Origin: Symsagittifera roscoffensis
Lineage: Eukaryota > Xenacoelomorpha > Acoela > Convolutidae
Reading direction: 5' to 3'
DNA length: 64,000 bases
NCBI RefSeq assembly: GCF_963678635.1
Contig: NC_087066.1
Span: 11,144,517-11,208,516, forward strand
Positions 20,314 to 30,318 of this stretch are shown here, piece by piece; position 1 is the first letter of the stretch; each line of letters begins with the position of its first letter. The translations under genes and the position numbers were made by a program. The notes under the pieces are model-generated. The model saw nothing but the letters and a program-made list of their open reading frames with translations. It ran no database searches and was not told the origin of the DNA.

Positions 20314-21030
20314 ATGATTACGGAGGTGCACCAGGAGGGACGCTTTTATAGACTGAGTACTGGCCGAGCCGCTCATAACGAAAACATTAAGCCACACAAT
20401 CCATCGACAGAAGACTGGTGTATACCTGCAGACATGGAAGAAGGGGATTATCTTATGATGGACCCTGCTTGTGAGGTCAATGAGAAGGGCACCAGGGAAA
20501 AGAACGATGGATATGAGGTCATAGAGGAAGGAACAAGTACACCACTGGACTTGGACCCAAATGACGTGATTGAAGCAGACGATGAAACTTTACCCTACGG
20601 AGAAGAGGACTGGCAAGACCCTGAACAAAAGGAGGTTCCTATGAACTTGGAACCGGATCTTCCGTTCACGATACAGACTCGTCAGAATGACAGGATAAGA
20701 TCCAAAAAGAAATATAACCCTTACGGCGACAATTTTGTAGGGGGCAGGATAGATCTAAAGAAGATAGGGGAAGAAGTAGTGGGTCTAGAGGAAATAACTG
20801 TGTCACAGGACTTTGACATAGTCGATGATCACGACGATGAGTGGATCGATGACCGGTCGAAACCCGAGGTAGAATTCGACGACGAGCAACAGCAGTCATA
20901 TGAACAAGACTTGACAAATCTGCGTGTCTTGTAATGGCTGAACGAAATGACGTCGGACCCAAAGCAGACCAGTGTCACGATTCACGATGTGGATCGTGAA
21001 AGCATAAAATACATGAAAACCGAACGAGAA
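20314..21030 (+). pseudogene. pol: pol: integrase C-terminal GPF module and acidic tail
   Basis: Same frame as the integrase core. RGPFMITEV is the Ty3/gypsy GPY/F module, followed by an RLSTGRAAHNENIKPH segment typical of the SH3-like C-terminal domain. About 200 acidic residues (D/E-rich, with ETLPYGEEDW) follow, ending in TAA at 20,932, after which the same frame stays open to about 21,030. No chromodomain is seen. The frame then appears to shift by one base into the macro-like segment, so both were probably one polyprotein. Confidence 0.75.
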
Positions 21031-21740
21031 GATTCCAGGAGGGGCGACTACTCATTCCGGCTTCCAATCTCGACTTGATACCCGGTATGCGATCAACGGG
21101 GACGTCGATAGATATTTTTGTCCGGGGAGTGGGGGTAGGACTTACCCACACTGAAAATTTATTAATACAAAAATTAAGAATAGCAAGAGAGACAGGAGAC
21201 TTAGAAGCAGAAACAAGCGAAAAACCTAAGAAACCTGACATAGGGAGGGTAGTTGAGTCATATTTTAACTTATCAAATGAATATTCAAGTAGCATAATAC
21301 TAACAGACAGCGATTTCATACTCACGGATAGAACATGTGCAATAGCAATCACAGCAGACATGAGTTTTAAGACAGCGTTAGCAGCAGATTTTAAGAGAGA
21401 ATATAAAAACATAGAATTCCTTTGGAAGCAAAGACCAGGAGTAGGGGGCGTAGCAACCTTGCCTCCGGCGGCGTCACAGATACCGGGAAAATACCTATGT
21501 TTCTTAGTGACACGGGCGACGGAGAAGAGGCACGTGGACCCGGAAAACCTAGTCTTGTCCTTGACGAGATTGAGAGACTTCCTCGTGGAAAGGGATGTGA
21601 AGGAGCTTTCGCTTCCAGTGTACGACCCGAACAGAGGACGACTGCATCCTCGGGAATTGTACGCGCTTGTACACGTGATCTTTTCTGATACTAATATACA
21701 AGTATACTTACATAAGAAATATTACTTAAGTATAGGCTGA
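21031..21740 (+). pseudogene. macro-domain-like segment at the Pol C terminus
   Basis: About 235 codons up to TGA at 21738-21740, entered by a one-base shift from the pol tail. The second half follows the layout of small macro (Appr-1''-p processing, Poa1-like) domains. CAIAITADMSFKTALAADFK corresponds to the strand-helix with Ala-x-x-Phe-Lys. KYLCFLVTRATEK corresponds to the central strand with LVT-K. A helix follows (LSLTRLRDFLVERDV), then LSLPVYD and a final HPRELYALVHVIF helix. Macro domains bind or hydrolyse ADP-ribose derivatives. Several glycines of the usual ligand loops are replaced here, so binding is uncertain. The first ~80 residues are unassigned. Basis: pattern recognition, no search. 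Alternative: an unrelated alpha/beta domain. Confidence 0.5.
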
Positions 21741-22114
21741 GTTAAGGTGACATGCAAGAGGGTGTCAGACTAAAGTAGGTTATGTGTGTTATGTTATGTT
21801 ATGTGTAATGTTATTAAGGTCCTGGGTAAGAAGGAGTTAGTGACCTCGAACAACTGAATAACAATCTTAGGAATAGATCCAAATTTTGGACTGTCCAATC
21901 TTAGGTCGAATTCCAAACTTTTAGAGACCGATTCATTTTAATAAATTTTAGGATCAAAATTTTTTTATCTGATAGTTTTAAATAAATTTTAACGAAGTTA
22001 AGTTGAAACTGACAAGTGTGATACTCGTGACCTCTTTTCTAGATCCTGATTGATCATTTAATTGCTCACTTGCGTCAAACCTTGAATCAAATCGAATCAA
22101 AACCTGAAAAGAGA
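21741..22114 (+). promoter_or_regulatory. pol-ORF2 gap with candidate splice acceptor
   Basis: 374 bp without coding signal. It holds a TTATGTTATGTTATG short repeat near 21,785 and, at 22031-22042, CCTCTTTTCTAG. This is a good polypyrimidine-AG acceptor 72 bp before the ORF2 ATG. A spliced subgenomic message would solve how ORF2 is expressed. Inference. Confidence 0.4.
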
Positions 22115-23848
22115 ATGGATAATTTCAACTTGGATGAATTGATGGACCTGGCAGAGGCATATGTAGGACCGATGGTAGATGCGATCTGTCGTCGGCTAAT
22201 GGATCGAGACTTCGCTCTGGAGTACCCAGAGGTAGTCATGTTGCTGACCGCCCTGATAAACATCTCGGGGCATGGCAACCGTGGGGACCGTCCCACGGAA
22301 GTCCTATTGATGGCAGCATACAGAGAAAGGAGATTACTAGACCGCCCGAACATGAGAGTGATGAGGTGGAGAAACGGGGCTCTCTCAGGGAGCGACTTGG
22401 CAAATGAGCCTAGATTGGGAAGTTTTAGGAATTATCAACCAGGTGAAATGCCTTTGCCCTCCAAGCCCAAGCCTGGGCTGACGAGAATGCATCGAGAAAT
22501 GAACAGCGAGGCTGCCTCGTCTGGTTCACCACTGAGAGCAGCTGTGCCACCAAAGAGGGCAAAAGTAGAACAAGGGGTTCAAACGAACCGAACCATGCAA
22601 GATCTAGATGGGATGAAAGACGAGCTGGAAAAGACCAGAGAGGAGCTGGTTGAGGTGACTAAGACCATGCTCAGTACGGAGGAAGATAAAGACATGTGGA
22701 AGAGATTGTTCGAAGACTGCAATAAAAAGCAGGGTGAAGAAATTGAGCGCTTGAGGCGGGACTACAAAGAGCGGATGGCGTTGACAACAGCCGTGGAGAA
22801 GGGGATACCTGCAAGGAGTGTTCCTCGTGGGCAGTCCCCGATGAAGCTCTTGACGCCTCGAGAGATGAGTCAGACAACGAAAACGCGACCCCCGACAACA
22901 ACAGGTCGAGTGACAATCCCGGACCCGAGTGACACCTTGGGTGACCCAGTCGTGGAACAAACGGTGAGGAAGCTGATAGAGACAGCTGGACGACTAGTCG
23001 CCAACAAGAATGGGCCAGGATCCGGGCTGACTGCACCTTATGGAACGATCGACGATACGGGCAGAGTACGACTCTCCCAAAGCGTGATGACCAGACAGGG
23101 AGTTACAGACACAACGCCACCAATGGGGAGCTCTAAGGTCCCAGAGAGGAGGATGCGAAAGATGCCGGCGAAGAAATTGTCACGTGTAATAGATGTAAAG
23201 AAGAACAATCAGTTGAAGTATAACTTTACAGGAGTTCCAGAGGCGGATTCGAGAGCTTGCTTCAATCGACCGACCTGGAACCCGGCAGTGAACCTGCAGC
23301 AACCACCACTGGGGACATCACATCTGATACTGGGAGATATCTTAGTCAGAGTACTCTCGAACTTGAGAACCTCTTGGGTCACCACGGCGATGGCCTTCCG
23401 AGGCGCGACCATAGCCCAGTTGTTTCGGATGGTGGAGTTGATGAACCCAGGGAGAATCCCTAATGTAATGATCCTAGTTGGGACAAATAACATCTCGAGA
23501 GGCTCGGATAACGAGGAATCACTATGGGAATCAATGATGGTGTGCTTGCTTACTACTCTCTGGCAGAAGTTCAACTGCGAGGTACTGACCGTTTGCACTG
23601 TGCCAATGAATGCAAGGAGTCTGACTGCAACAGGGAAAAAGCACAACGAAGGAGTGGTCAGGTGGAATAACATCCTAAGGAATCTAGCAATTCGGAATGC
23701 CGGAAGCATGATCATGGACATCGAACATGAGTTGAGAGCTATGGATCAGGCCAGGCTGACCACGGACGGCATCCATTTCGATAATATAGAAGGACAGGCT
23801 TGGTTGAACAGAGTCTACAAGGACCAGTCGAGAGGAAAGACGCCCTAA
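22115..23848 (+). CDS. ORF2: coiled coil plus SGNH/GDSL hydrolase-like domain
   Basis: 577 codons, open from ATG 22115 (an upstream in-frame TTG is ignored) to TAA 23848. Residues 1-110 are helical and unassigned. Residues 161-225 form a charged coiled coil. 230-380 is a basic, Pro/Thr-rich linker. From about 400 the SGNH-hydrolase pattern appears: block I LILGDILVRVL, block III VGTNNIS (about residue 456) and block V DGIHFD (Asp 551, His 554). The block-I nucleophile Ser is Ile at residue 409 (ATC; one base from AGC), so this copy should be catalytically dead if the parent used that Ser. SGNH esterase domains are known from ORF1 of CR1/L2-type LINEs; downstream of a gypsy pol they are unexpected. 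No signal peptide or membrane segment, so not an envelope. Host-like codon use; intact frame despite the wrecked pol. Confidence 0.72.
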   Translation: MDNFNLDELMDLAEAYVGPMVDAICRRLMDRDFALEYPEVVMLLTALINISGHGNRGDRPTEVLLMAAYRERRLLDRPNMRVMRWRNGALSGSDLANEPRLGSFRNYQPGEMPLPSKPKPGLTRMHREMNSEAASSGSPLRAAVPPKRAKVEQGVQTNRTMQDLDGMKDELEKTREELVEVTKTMLSTEEDKDMWKRLFEDCNKKQGEEIERLRRDYKERMALTTAVEKGIPARSVPRGQSPMKLLTPREMSQTTKTRPPTTTGRVTIPDPSDTLGDPVVEQTVRKLIETAGRLVANKNGPGSGLTAPYGTIDDTGRVRLSQSVMTRQGVTDTTPPMGSSKVPERRMRKMPAKKLSRVIDVKKNNQLKYNFTGVPEADSRACFNRPTWNPAVNLQQPPLGTSHLILGDILVRVLSNLRTSWVTTAMAFRGATIAQLFRMVELMNPGRIPNVMILVGTNNISRGSDNEESLWESMMVCLLTTLWQKFNCEVLTVCTVPMNARSLTATGKKHNEGVVRWNNILRNLAIRNAGSMIMDIEHELRAMDQARLTTDGIHFDNIEGQAWLNRVYKDQSRGKTP

Positions 23849-23861
23849 CAGGAGATCTCTA

Positions 23862-25529
23862 ATGTGGTCGAGGCCAACATCTTCTCCATGGCACATATAC
23901 AAGGATTACCTGATGAAACTGAACCACCTTCAGACGGTGAGCTTCGCAGCGGATGCCATGAGGATGCTGAACGGAGCAAGGTTATCGGTCAGCGGATTGT
24001 ACTCGATAACAGGAGTGGACTGGTTGATAGCGGCTGGCATAAACTTCAGCTCTACAACTGCCTTGAGGTTTGCTGACCTAGAGGGACTGCCCTCTAATAA
24101 CACAATGGGACCAGTGAACGCCCGACCGTTACAAGACGTAAAACTGAATCACGATGAGGGGAATCGAGAAGAGAGATCTGGAAGATTTCTGATAACGAGG
24201 GCGCCGATTGGACAACAAGTGAAGATGTTCAGGCAGCTTAAGACACCCCCAGGTCATGAGAAAGAAAGAGTATACCCGAAGCAAGTGAATCAGGAAGGTG
24301 TTGCCCAAAGATACGGCGAATTGAAAGCGAAAAAGAAAGATGAGACCATCTTTGCCGCGTACGAAAAAGCAGAAATGAGGAAGGCCAAGATTATGATAGT
24401 AGCGAATTCAGAGTTCGTACATTCTTCCAAGTCTCTGTTTTGGCCGGACGTCATAATGTTGGCAGCGGTCGATCTGGACCTACTGCAATCCGTGTCAATG
24501 GCTATCGGAGTAGAAAGACAGATGGAGATGAACCCAATCACGATCGTGTTTGCTGTCATCAATGACCATCTACACAGTAGAGGTTTCCTGAGCAGACTCA
24601 GAGAGCCTACAACGGCAGAGAAGGCTGTATGGCCAGCAATAAAAGACATCCTCGAGTCAATGGGTGAAGTAGTGGATGCAATGAAGGAGGGGTCCTTCAC
24701 CAAGGTGACACCGAGAGCAGTGTTCGCGCTGTCTCCGGGGTATGCACATCTCCCGGATGGACTGAAATTCGTGTATGCGATCGTGGCCTTGCTTTCGGAA
24801 GGGAAATATGATGTAATCATATCGGCCCCAAACCGCATGATAGAGATGGATAACCTGAAACCACTCAGAGCTGAGCTACCTGCGGTGTGGTCGGATATCT
24901 CAAACGCATTGAGAGGATCGAAGGGCCATGTCCTACTCATGCTGGTGCTGGACGAGGTGCTGGGGTTGGAACTGTCCAACTTCAGTCGACAGCTCAAACT
25001 GAAACCGGGAATAGGCGACGAACATCGAGTGATCGTAGCAATTTCGAACGACCTATGGTTCCGAGGAATGGAAGCAGCAGGAGAAAGTGAGAGAAGTAAA
25101 AATTCCCAGGAGAATAGAGCTCACTTGGAGGCGATGGTTTTGAGAACCAAACCAGAGGCTAATCAGTGGCTAAATCTAACTCCTCGAGTAGCGGCATTGG
25201 GTGTGGATGCTTCTGAGCAAGGCCCAGTAATGATCAAGAAGATCCATGCCTACTTGTTAAAGGAGGTGAACCTGGCGGAGAATGCTGAAGAAAAGACAGC
25301 CGAATTCGTAAACAGAGTGTGCCAAGTTACCCTGGAAACTTTCTGGACTCAGAAGGTAAAGGGCGAAGAAGGCTTCGAACGGACTGATAGCATGCTGCAA
25401 GGGCTGGGAGCCGGATGGACCGCGTCCTTCTTGGCAAAAGTCTATCCGAAACTCTCTCGTTACTTGATAAAGGAATTCCTCCAAACAGTAGTGGAAGTGT
25501 CGATTGTGGAACTACTCCCTTGTTCGTGA
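23862..25529 (+). CDS. ORF3, N-terminal part (555 codons), unknown
   Basis: ATG at 23862 lies 13 nt after the ORF2 stop, in another frame. The frame stays open for 555 codons and is cut off by a one-base shift near 25,510-25,520, where the next frame (25415-29260) carries on. The first ~100 residues contain a YSITGVDWLIAAGINF segment. At about 175-345 is a possible second, strongly diverged SGNH-like fold: IMIVANSEF, then ITIVFAVINDHL (block-III-like ND), then VIISAPNRMIEMDNLKPLR, with no clear Asp-His pair. The rest is helical and charged. I recognise no family with confidence. It is not Env-like, with no transmembrane helix and no furin-type site. Together with the following frames it would make one protein of about 2,300 residues. 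Confidence 0.7.
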   Translation: MWSRPTSSPWHIYKDYLMKLNHLQTVSFAADAMRMLNGARLSVSGLYSITGVDWLIAAGINFSSTTALRFADLEGLPSNNTMGPVNARPLQDVKLNHDEGNREERSGRFLITRAPIGQQVKMFRQLKTPPGHEKERVYPKQVNQEGVAQRYGELKAKKKDETIFAAYEKAEMRKAKIMIVANSEFVHSSKSLFWPDVIMLAAVDLDLLQSVSMAIGVERQMEMNPITIVFAVINDHLHSRGFLSRLREPTTAEKAVWPAIKDILESMGEVVDAMKEGSFTKVTPRAVFALSPGYAHLPDGLKFVYAIVALLSEGKYDVIISAPNRMIEMDNLKPLRAELPAVWSDISNALRGSKGHVLLMLVLDEVLGLELSNFSRQLKLKPGIGDEHRVIVAISNDLWFRGMEAAGESERSKNSQENRAHLEAMVLRTKPEANQWLNLTPRVAALGVDASEQGPVMIKKIHAYLLKEVNLAENAEEKTAEFVNRVCQVTLETFWTQKVKGEEGFERTDSMLQGLGAGWTASFLAKVYPKLSRYLIKEFLQTVVEVSIVELLPCS

Positions 25530-28500
25530 CGTTTGGAGGAGAGAGCTTCGTGAAGGGACCGGTGATTCTGCTCACCGAAGGAATCCAGAACTTGCGGTTA
25601 GATGGGCTTCTAACATTGATTGCGATTATCCATGGAAACTTGGGAGGACTAATGAAGCTGACACGTTACCCAGAGCAGATGAGAGAGAGTGTGAAGAAAT
25701 TTGACGTGAAGAAAGCCACGGATTCGTGGAATAAGATAAGAGATCTGAGACATACTCTTATCCAGTACCTCCTACATCAGAATCGCTTTGAAACGGGAGA
25801 GGATGAGACGATTGGGAGGGAGGAAGACGTGAGACGACATGTGGGGGGCATGCCCCTACTAACTGATCTAAGCTTGGCTATGAGGACCGATCCCTTAGCG
25901 TTGATCAGAGGAGCCACAGAGTTTGTGACAGTGATTTATGGACCAGCAGTCACTATTGCGTTCCCTGATGTCAAGGTGGAAGCATACAGGAGGTCGGTGC
26001 TGCACCTGAACCTCATATCAGCAGTGGTCGGTAGTGCGCTGAACTGGTGTGAGCAGCAGGTATTGCGGGAGCTCATGAGCGAAGATCTGTTATTTGCGAA
26101 AATATCAGAGCCAGAAATGACAGTCATCAACTTTGACGATCACTTCCGTGATCGCATGGGAGAGGTAGAGAGAGGGCACATCGAGGTATTTCCGAAGCTC
26201 GGGAATATAAGACCCTATGATAAGACGAATGGTGAAATGACCAGAGGTCCTCGCCTCACTGCAGCATATCACAAGGTGAGAGAAGAGACGAGAGATTGGG
26301 GTGATTACGAAAAGCTGCCAGAGGAAATCCCCGAATTCCCTCTGATAAGAAGGATGTTGCTCGGATCAGTCTCCGTAGTACAAACTCCTAGACTAAGAGC
26401 GTTTGAAACCAATGAAAGGAGGATAGGGAAATTCGTGGAAACGATGGATCCGTACTTTGTGGGGAGGAATGCCGCCGTGCTACAGTACACGCGATTCGCC
26501 TACACGGATCAAGCGACGAGAAGGCGAATAAGCAACGCCGCGACTCCGAAGCCTGGAGCGTTTGACACGCAATGGGCGGAATTAAACCTAGCGCCCATGA
26601 GAATGAGAGGCAGAGCCGAATTGCCTGAGGCCTCCCTGATTTTTAACAGTGTGAAACAGGGGCTAACAGTGGGAGGATGGTTGCAGACGAGAACCTTCCT
26701 GGCACCCTTCGGCTGTGAGGAAATCAAAGTGGTCCATGGAGAAGAGGAAGATGAATCTGCTGGCAGATTAATCGTACCGAAATTTCCGGAAGGGGCCAAG
26801 ACTGAAAAGCAAGGATCCTCAAGCTCGAAAAAAGATACATCAGAAGGACACGATGGGCAGGGAGGAAGCCGTCGAACGGAGGAGCCCATGCAGCAAGGTA
26901 CCGATCAAGCAGATAGGGAAGAAGACAAGGCATCGACAGGAGGAATATCCAGCCTGGATTTGAATTTCCTCAGTGACTTTGAGAATAATGCGGATACGTT
27001 GGAAGCGACTGAGCCAGCAGACGAAGGCACTTCGACACTGGAACCTCCGTCGGCCTTTATGGAAATGAAATGGAATTTGCCGGAGAGCAGCTCTCCGGGC
27101 AATTCAAAAGATAACGAACAAAGACAAAGACTCCTCATGAAATCACCGAGGAGAAGAAGAATAGAAGGCGCTGCCAGAGTACCTTTCTTGGGAACGTTGC
27201 CCGAAAAAGAGTGGGAAGTACATCACCCAGACCATGAAAACAGGACGGGATGTAGATTGGACAGAGTGGCGTTCATGGAAGAAGTCTGGACAGTAGTTCA
27301 GAGCTACGGGACCCAGTCCATTTTGAAAGTAGGTCTCAACCGACCATTGATGCGGGAAGTCCTTGAAAAACTTGATAAGTGTGCAGGGAGATTGAGTGAG
27401 TTGTTGATTGACTCAGCCACTGACGAAAGTGAAGTGAACTCTCCCATCAAGATGACACCGCAGGAGGACAAAGGAGAGCTGATGTATCTGTCAAGAACCA
27501 GGAAAGGAACGATGCGATCGGAGCTGGTGATTGATAAGATCAACGAGATGAAGATGAGATTAGGCAGCAAAGTGATACCGAGGAGAGCAGGAAAGACGAA
27601 GTTGGATTCGGAGATATTGATAAGAGCTGTCAATTCAGCGAAAAGAAAACGAGTCGAAGAGGTCATGGATTTGGGACAAGGTGATTATCAATTGCCTGGC
27701 ACGGACAGAATGTTAGCTGATGTAGCAATGGTGCCACCCATTCTAATGGCAGGGATAAAATCCACAGATTACAAATCCAAAAGGAGTGACCGCACTCTGA
27801 CTGGAGCAACCATGGAAATGGAGATACTCAGCCAATGTGGAGAAAGTAACATGAAAGACTTTAAACCGTCTCCCATGAACCACGGAAAGGGAATTGTCGC
27901 AGGACCACTAGTACCAGTGGAGTATAACCGACTGACAGTGTCGGAGACTGTGTCAATAGATGAACCCGCCGGTGGATACATGGAAATGTTGGAGTACCTA
28001 AACTCGGCTAGAGGATATGTGATGGCTCTGGAAGACAAGAGTGCCATGGAAGGTTATCTGGAGACGATGTTGCAAGGCACCACCCTAAAGCAGAAGGCGT
28101 ACGGGACTCTAGCGTTGTCTGAGATACAGGCGGAAACGATTGAGCAATTGGTGAGCCTTCCATGGAAAGCAGTGTTGTTGAGGTACTTTGAAGAGGAAAT
28201 GAGGACTACGCCGAGACTACACGCTCTCATGGCAGTACCTTACGTGAGAACCGAATTACAACTGAGGTTCGCCTGGTGGTGCATGGTGGGATTAACTCGC
28301 GGGGAAAATGACTCAGAAGAAAGGAAAAGGTCAAAAGAAGAGAAGGTATTCCTGATGACGAACCTGAGGGATCTGATAATCCAGGAGGGAATGGCAGTAG
28401 CGTGCGCGAAGCGGAGCGACGCACTCTGTTTCATTCGATTCCTGATAGAGCAGATTTCAGTGCCAGCATTGAACACCTGTGTCAAGATGCTGAGGGAGGG

Positions 28501-29260
28501 CGATGAACGAGTAAAAGCCTTACTCTTGCTAGCACTGCTGGATATGCATCAGAGCAAGCCGATGAGGGTGAATATGAAAGAACCTGAAGAGCTAGAACCC
28601 ATGAAAAAAATAGACGAGATCAGGAGATTCTCAAACAAGGAGCTGAGACTCACTAAAGACTCTATGAGAGCACTGCCGAAAACCAGTGAGTACTGTGGAC
28701 CGATAAGGAAGAAGTCATACAGCTACGTGTCCGGAGTCATAGGGATAGCGTACAACCCTTTCCTGAGTGAAGACATACGCGATTGCTTCTTTGATTACGA
28801 GCAGGCAGTGTTGCTAAGGTTCTGGAAATCGAGAATTGTAACGATTAAAAGCACTGCTAACCCGCAGACCAAGTTGGGACTAGTCTTGGAGGAAAAGGTG
28901 ACTGCAACTTCCGTGCCAAAATCCGACAAACGAGTGGAGTTTGGATTGAGATTCTCAGATGAATCACTGAGAACGATCTTGATGGTAGTGTGGGAACTGA
29001 TGAGACCATCATGGTGTCCTAGTCCCAATGCTGACTCGATACTACGAGCGACACAAGACGTGCAGAGGGAACTAAATGCAGACTGTAACCTGCGTGACCT
29101 TAACATCATATATAATGTGATGACAACAGCCTCTAGGAGCAACGGGGAAGACAAAGTGGAGTTGCCTGGCTGGGGACCAGAAGACTGGGTCAAACCTGGT
29201 AGCTGTCTGGCAGAAGTCTGTGGACTGAAGGTCACGTTTGTGGAAGTCTGGATTGCGTGA
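25415..29260 (+). CDS. ORF3, central part (1,281 codons), unknown
   Basis: A very long open frame. Its first ~33 codons overlap the end of the preceding frame and are probably out-of-frame shadow; real coding likely starts near 25,515, where a one-base indel switches frame. Domain guess by composition: folded region to about residue 460 (rich in hydrophobic and charged helices), a low-complexity Ser/Glu/Gln/Gly linker at about 465-600, then a second folded region to 1,281 with helical repeats of LLALLDMHQSK style. Cys residues are few. No nuclease, polymerase, protease, helicase or membrane motif was found. It ends at TGA 29258-29260, where another shift leads into the next frame. A 3.8-kb frame without a stop, inside an element whose pol has a lesion every ~500 bp, argues that it codes for something preserved until recently. 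Confidence 0.75.
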   Translation: MDRVLLGKSLSETLSLLDKGIPPNSSGSVDCGTTPLFVTFGGESFVKGPVILLTEGIQNLRLDGLLTLIAIIHGNLGGLMKLTRYPEQMRESVKKFDVKKATDSWNKIRDLRHTLIQYLLHQNRFETGEDETIGREEDVRRHVGGMPLLTDLSLAMRTDPLALIRGATEFVTVIYGPAVTIAFPDVKVEAYRRSVLHLNLISAVVGSALNWCEQQVLRELMSEDLLFAKISEPEMTVINFDDHFRDRMGEVERGHIEVFPKLGNIRPYDKTNGEMTRGPRLTAAYHKVREETRDWGDYEKLPEEIPEFPLIRRMLLGSVSVVQTPRLRAFETNERRIGKFVETMDPYFVGRNAAVLQYTRFAYTDQATRRRISNAATPKPGAFDTQWAELNLAPMRMRGRAELPEASLIFNSVKQGLTVGGWLQTRTFLAPFGCEEIKVVHGEEEDESAGRLIVPKFPEGAKTEKQGSSSSKKDTSEGHDGQGGSRRTEEPMQQGTDQADREEDKASTGGISSLDLNFLSDFENNADTLEATEPADEGTSTLEPPSAFMEMKWNLPESSSPGNSKDNEQRQRLLMKSPRRRRIEGAARVPFLGTLPEKEWEVHHPDHENRTGCRLDRVAFMEEVWTVVQSYGTQSILKVGLNRPLMREVLEKLDKCAGRLSELLIDSATDESEVNSPIKMTPQEDKGELMYLSRTRKGTMRSELVIDKINEMKMRLGSKVIPRRAGKTKLDSEILIRAVNSAKRKRVEEVMDLGQGDYQLPGTDRMLADVAMVPPILMAGIKSTDYKSKRSDRTLTGATMEMEILSQCGESNMKDFKPSPMNHGKGIVAGPLVPVEYNRLTVSETVSIDEPAGGYMEMLEYLNSARGYVMALEDKSAMEGYLETMLQGTTLKQKAYGTLALSEIQAETIEQLVSLPWKAVLLRYFEEEMRTTPRLHALMAVPYVRTELQLRFAWWCMVGLTRGENDSEERKRSKEEKVFLMTNLRDLIIQEGMAVACAKRSDALCFIRFLIEQISVPALNTCVKMLREGDERVKALLLLALLDMHQSKPMRVNMKEPEELEPMKKIDEIRRFSNKELRLTKDSMRALPKTSEYCGPIRKKSYSYVSGVIGIAYNPFLSEDIRDCFFDYEQAVLLRFWKSRIVTIKSTANPQTKLGLVLEEKVTATSVPKSDKRVEFGLRFSDESLRTILMVVWELMRPSWCPSPNADSILRATQDVQRELNADCNLRDLNIIYNVMTTASRSNGEDKVELPGWGPEDWVKPGSCLAEVCGLKVTFVEVWIA

Positions 29261-29700
29261 AAACCCTAGAGAGACAACACAAGCAGTTGACAATATTGTT
29301 TGGGAACGTTGTGATAAAAGCAAGGACGGATACAGAATTGATAGCAGATTGCCATGGGGGAACCGAGGTGAATATAGTGACTGCACTAGGATTCTACAGC
29401 ATGTTTGGATCTTTAGAGTCACAATTGAATCTAGAACAGAAACATGAGATGGTTACAGCCATCAGTGTAGAAGTGTTCCCAGGAATTTTGCAAACTGAGC
29501 AAAAGTACATAGTAAAATTGAGGGAAGCGATTGAGACGGAAATGAACATCTGACACAGTGAAACTTATCGTAGACCATCAGGAGCACGATATTTGGTGGG
29601 ATCGACATTAGCTCCAATGTGCAAGAGCAGATACCCGGTGCATTTTGTAGCTGTGGATGTAAAGAGTACGAGAACGATCGTGGATCAAGCCTTCTCATGC
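29257..29700 (+). pseudogene. ORF3 continuation, broken
   Basis: The frame starting at 29257 carries on directly from the end of the 1,281-codon frame (one-base shift at about 29,250). It runs to TGA at 29551-29553 and stays readable past it to about 29,695, including a RYPVHFVAVDVKSTRTIVD stretch. It then shifts again. No family recognised. Confidence 0.55.
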
Positions 29701-30293
29701 CAAAGTGTGTGAGACTAAAGAGAATGTCGGAGAAATCTTACGAGTTACTGTGTAAAATGTTCTCAGCAGTTCCAGAGAGAACGAAGGAGGAGTTGGAACC
29801 AATACTGGGAAGGAAGTTCATGGGATACGTGAGTGGGAACTTCAGTGACTTTGAGAGACAGAAACACAGAGGATCAACCGTTACAGATTACAATACAGTA
29901 GAGGAGAATGATGAAGTCCACCGAGTGATGATGGAAGTGGAACCATTACTGGAAGCTTCGGGAAAGCGTAATTGGAGGAGCATCATTTTGACACATGATG
30001 AGTTTCCCTGCCACTGCTTGCTGCAGACATGGTGGTATCCCGGGCGTAGTAATCTGGTGTTGATCTGGGACTCTGGAGAGCTGCTCTCCATGGGTTTACC
30101 AGACTCATCACGGCTCAATACAATAGTGATAGTGGGAGTTATGATGGCGATAAGGTGGCTGGAGGCTCATATGAGAGAGAACATTAGACAGGAGGCGCCA
30201 ACGAGAGAACAATTGCAGAAATTGGATTGTCTAAAAGATTTAGATCTTTTTGAGACAATGTGCAAGGTTCTGAACATTCCGATGGAAGTATAA
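29619..30293 (+). pseudogene. ORF3 continuation (about 200 codons)
   Basis: The frame 29619-30293 overlaps the previous one. Its own coding signal probably starts near 29,695 with CVRLKRMSEKSYELL. It contains a RKFMGYVSGNFSDFERQ block and a hydrophobic, Trp-containing WYPGRSNLVLIWDSGELLSMG strand-like segment. Ends in TAA after a short basic stretch. Unknown function; assumed to be part of the giant ORF3 product. Confidence 0.55.
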
Positions 30294-30318
30294 AAAGATA
30301 TGGGCAAGAAGACGACTG

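Noticed and set aside
24290-24997. 235-codon minus-strand ORF opposite ORF3
   Set aside because: Antisense shadow of a long, codon-biased plus-strand frame.
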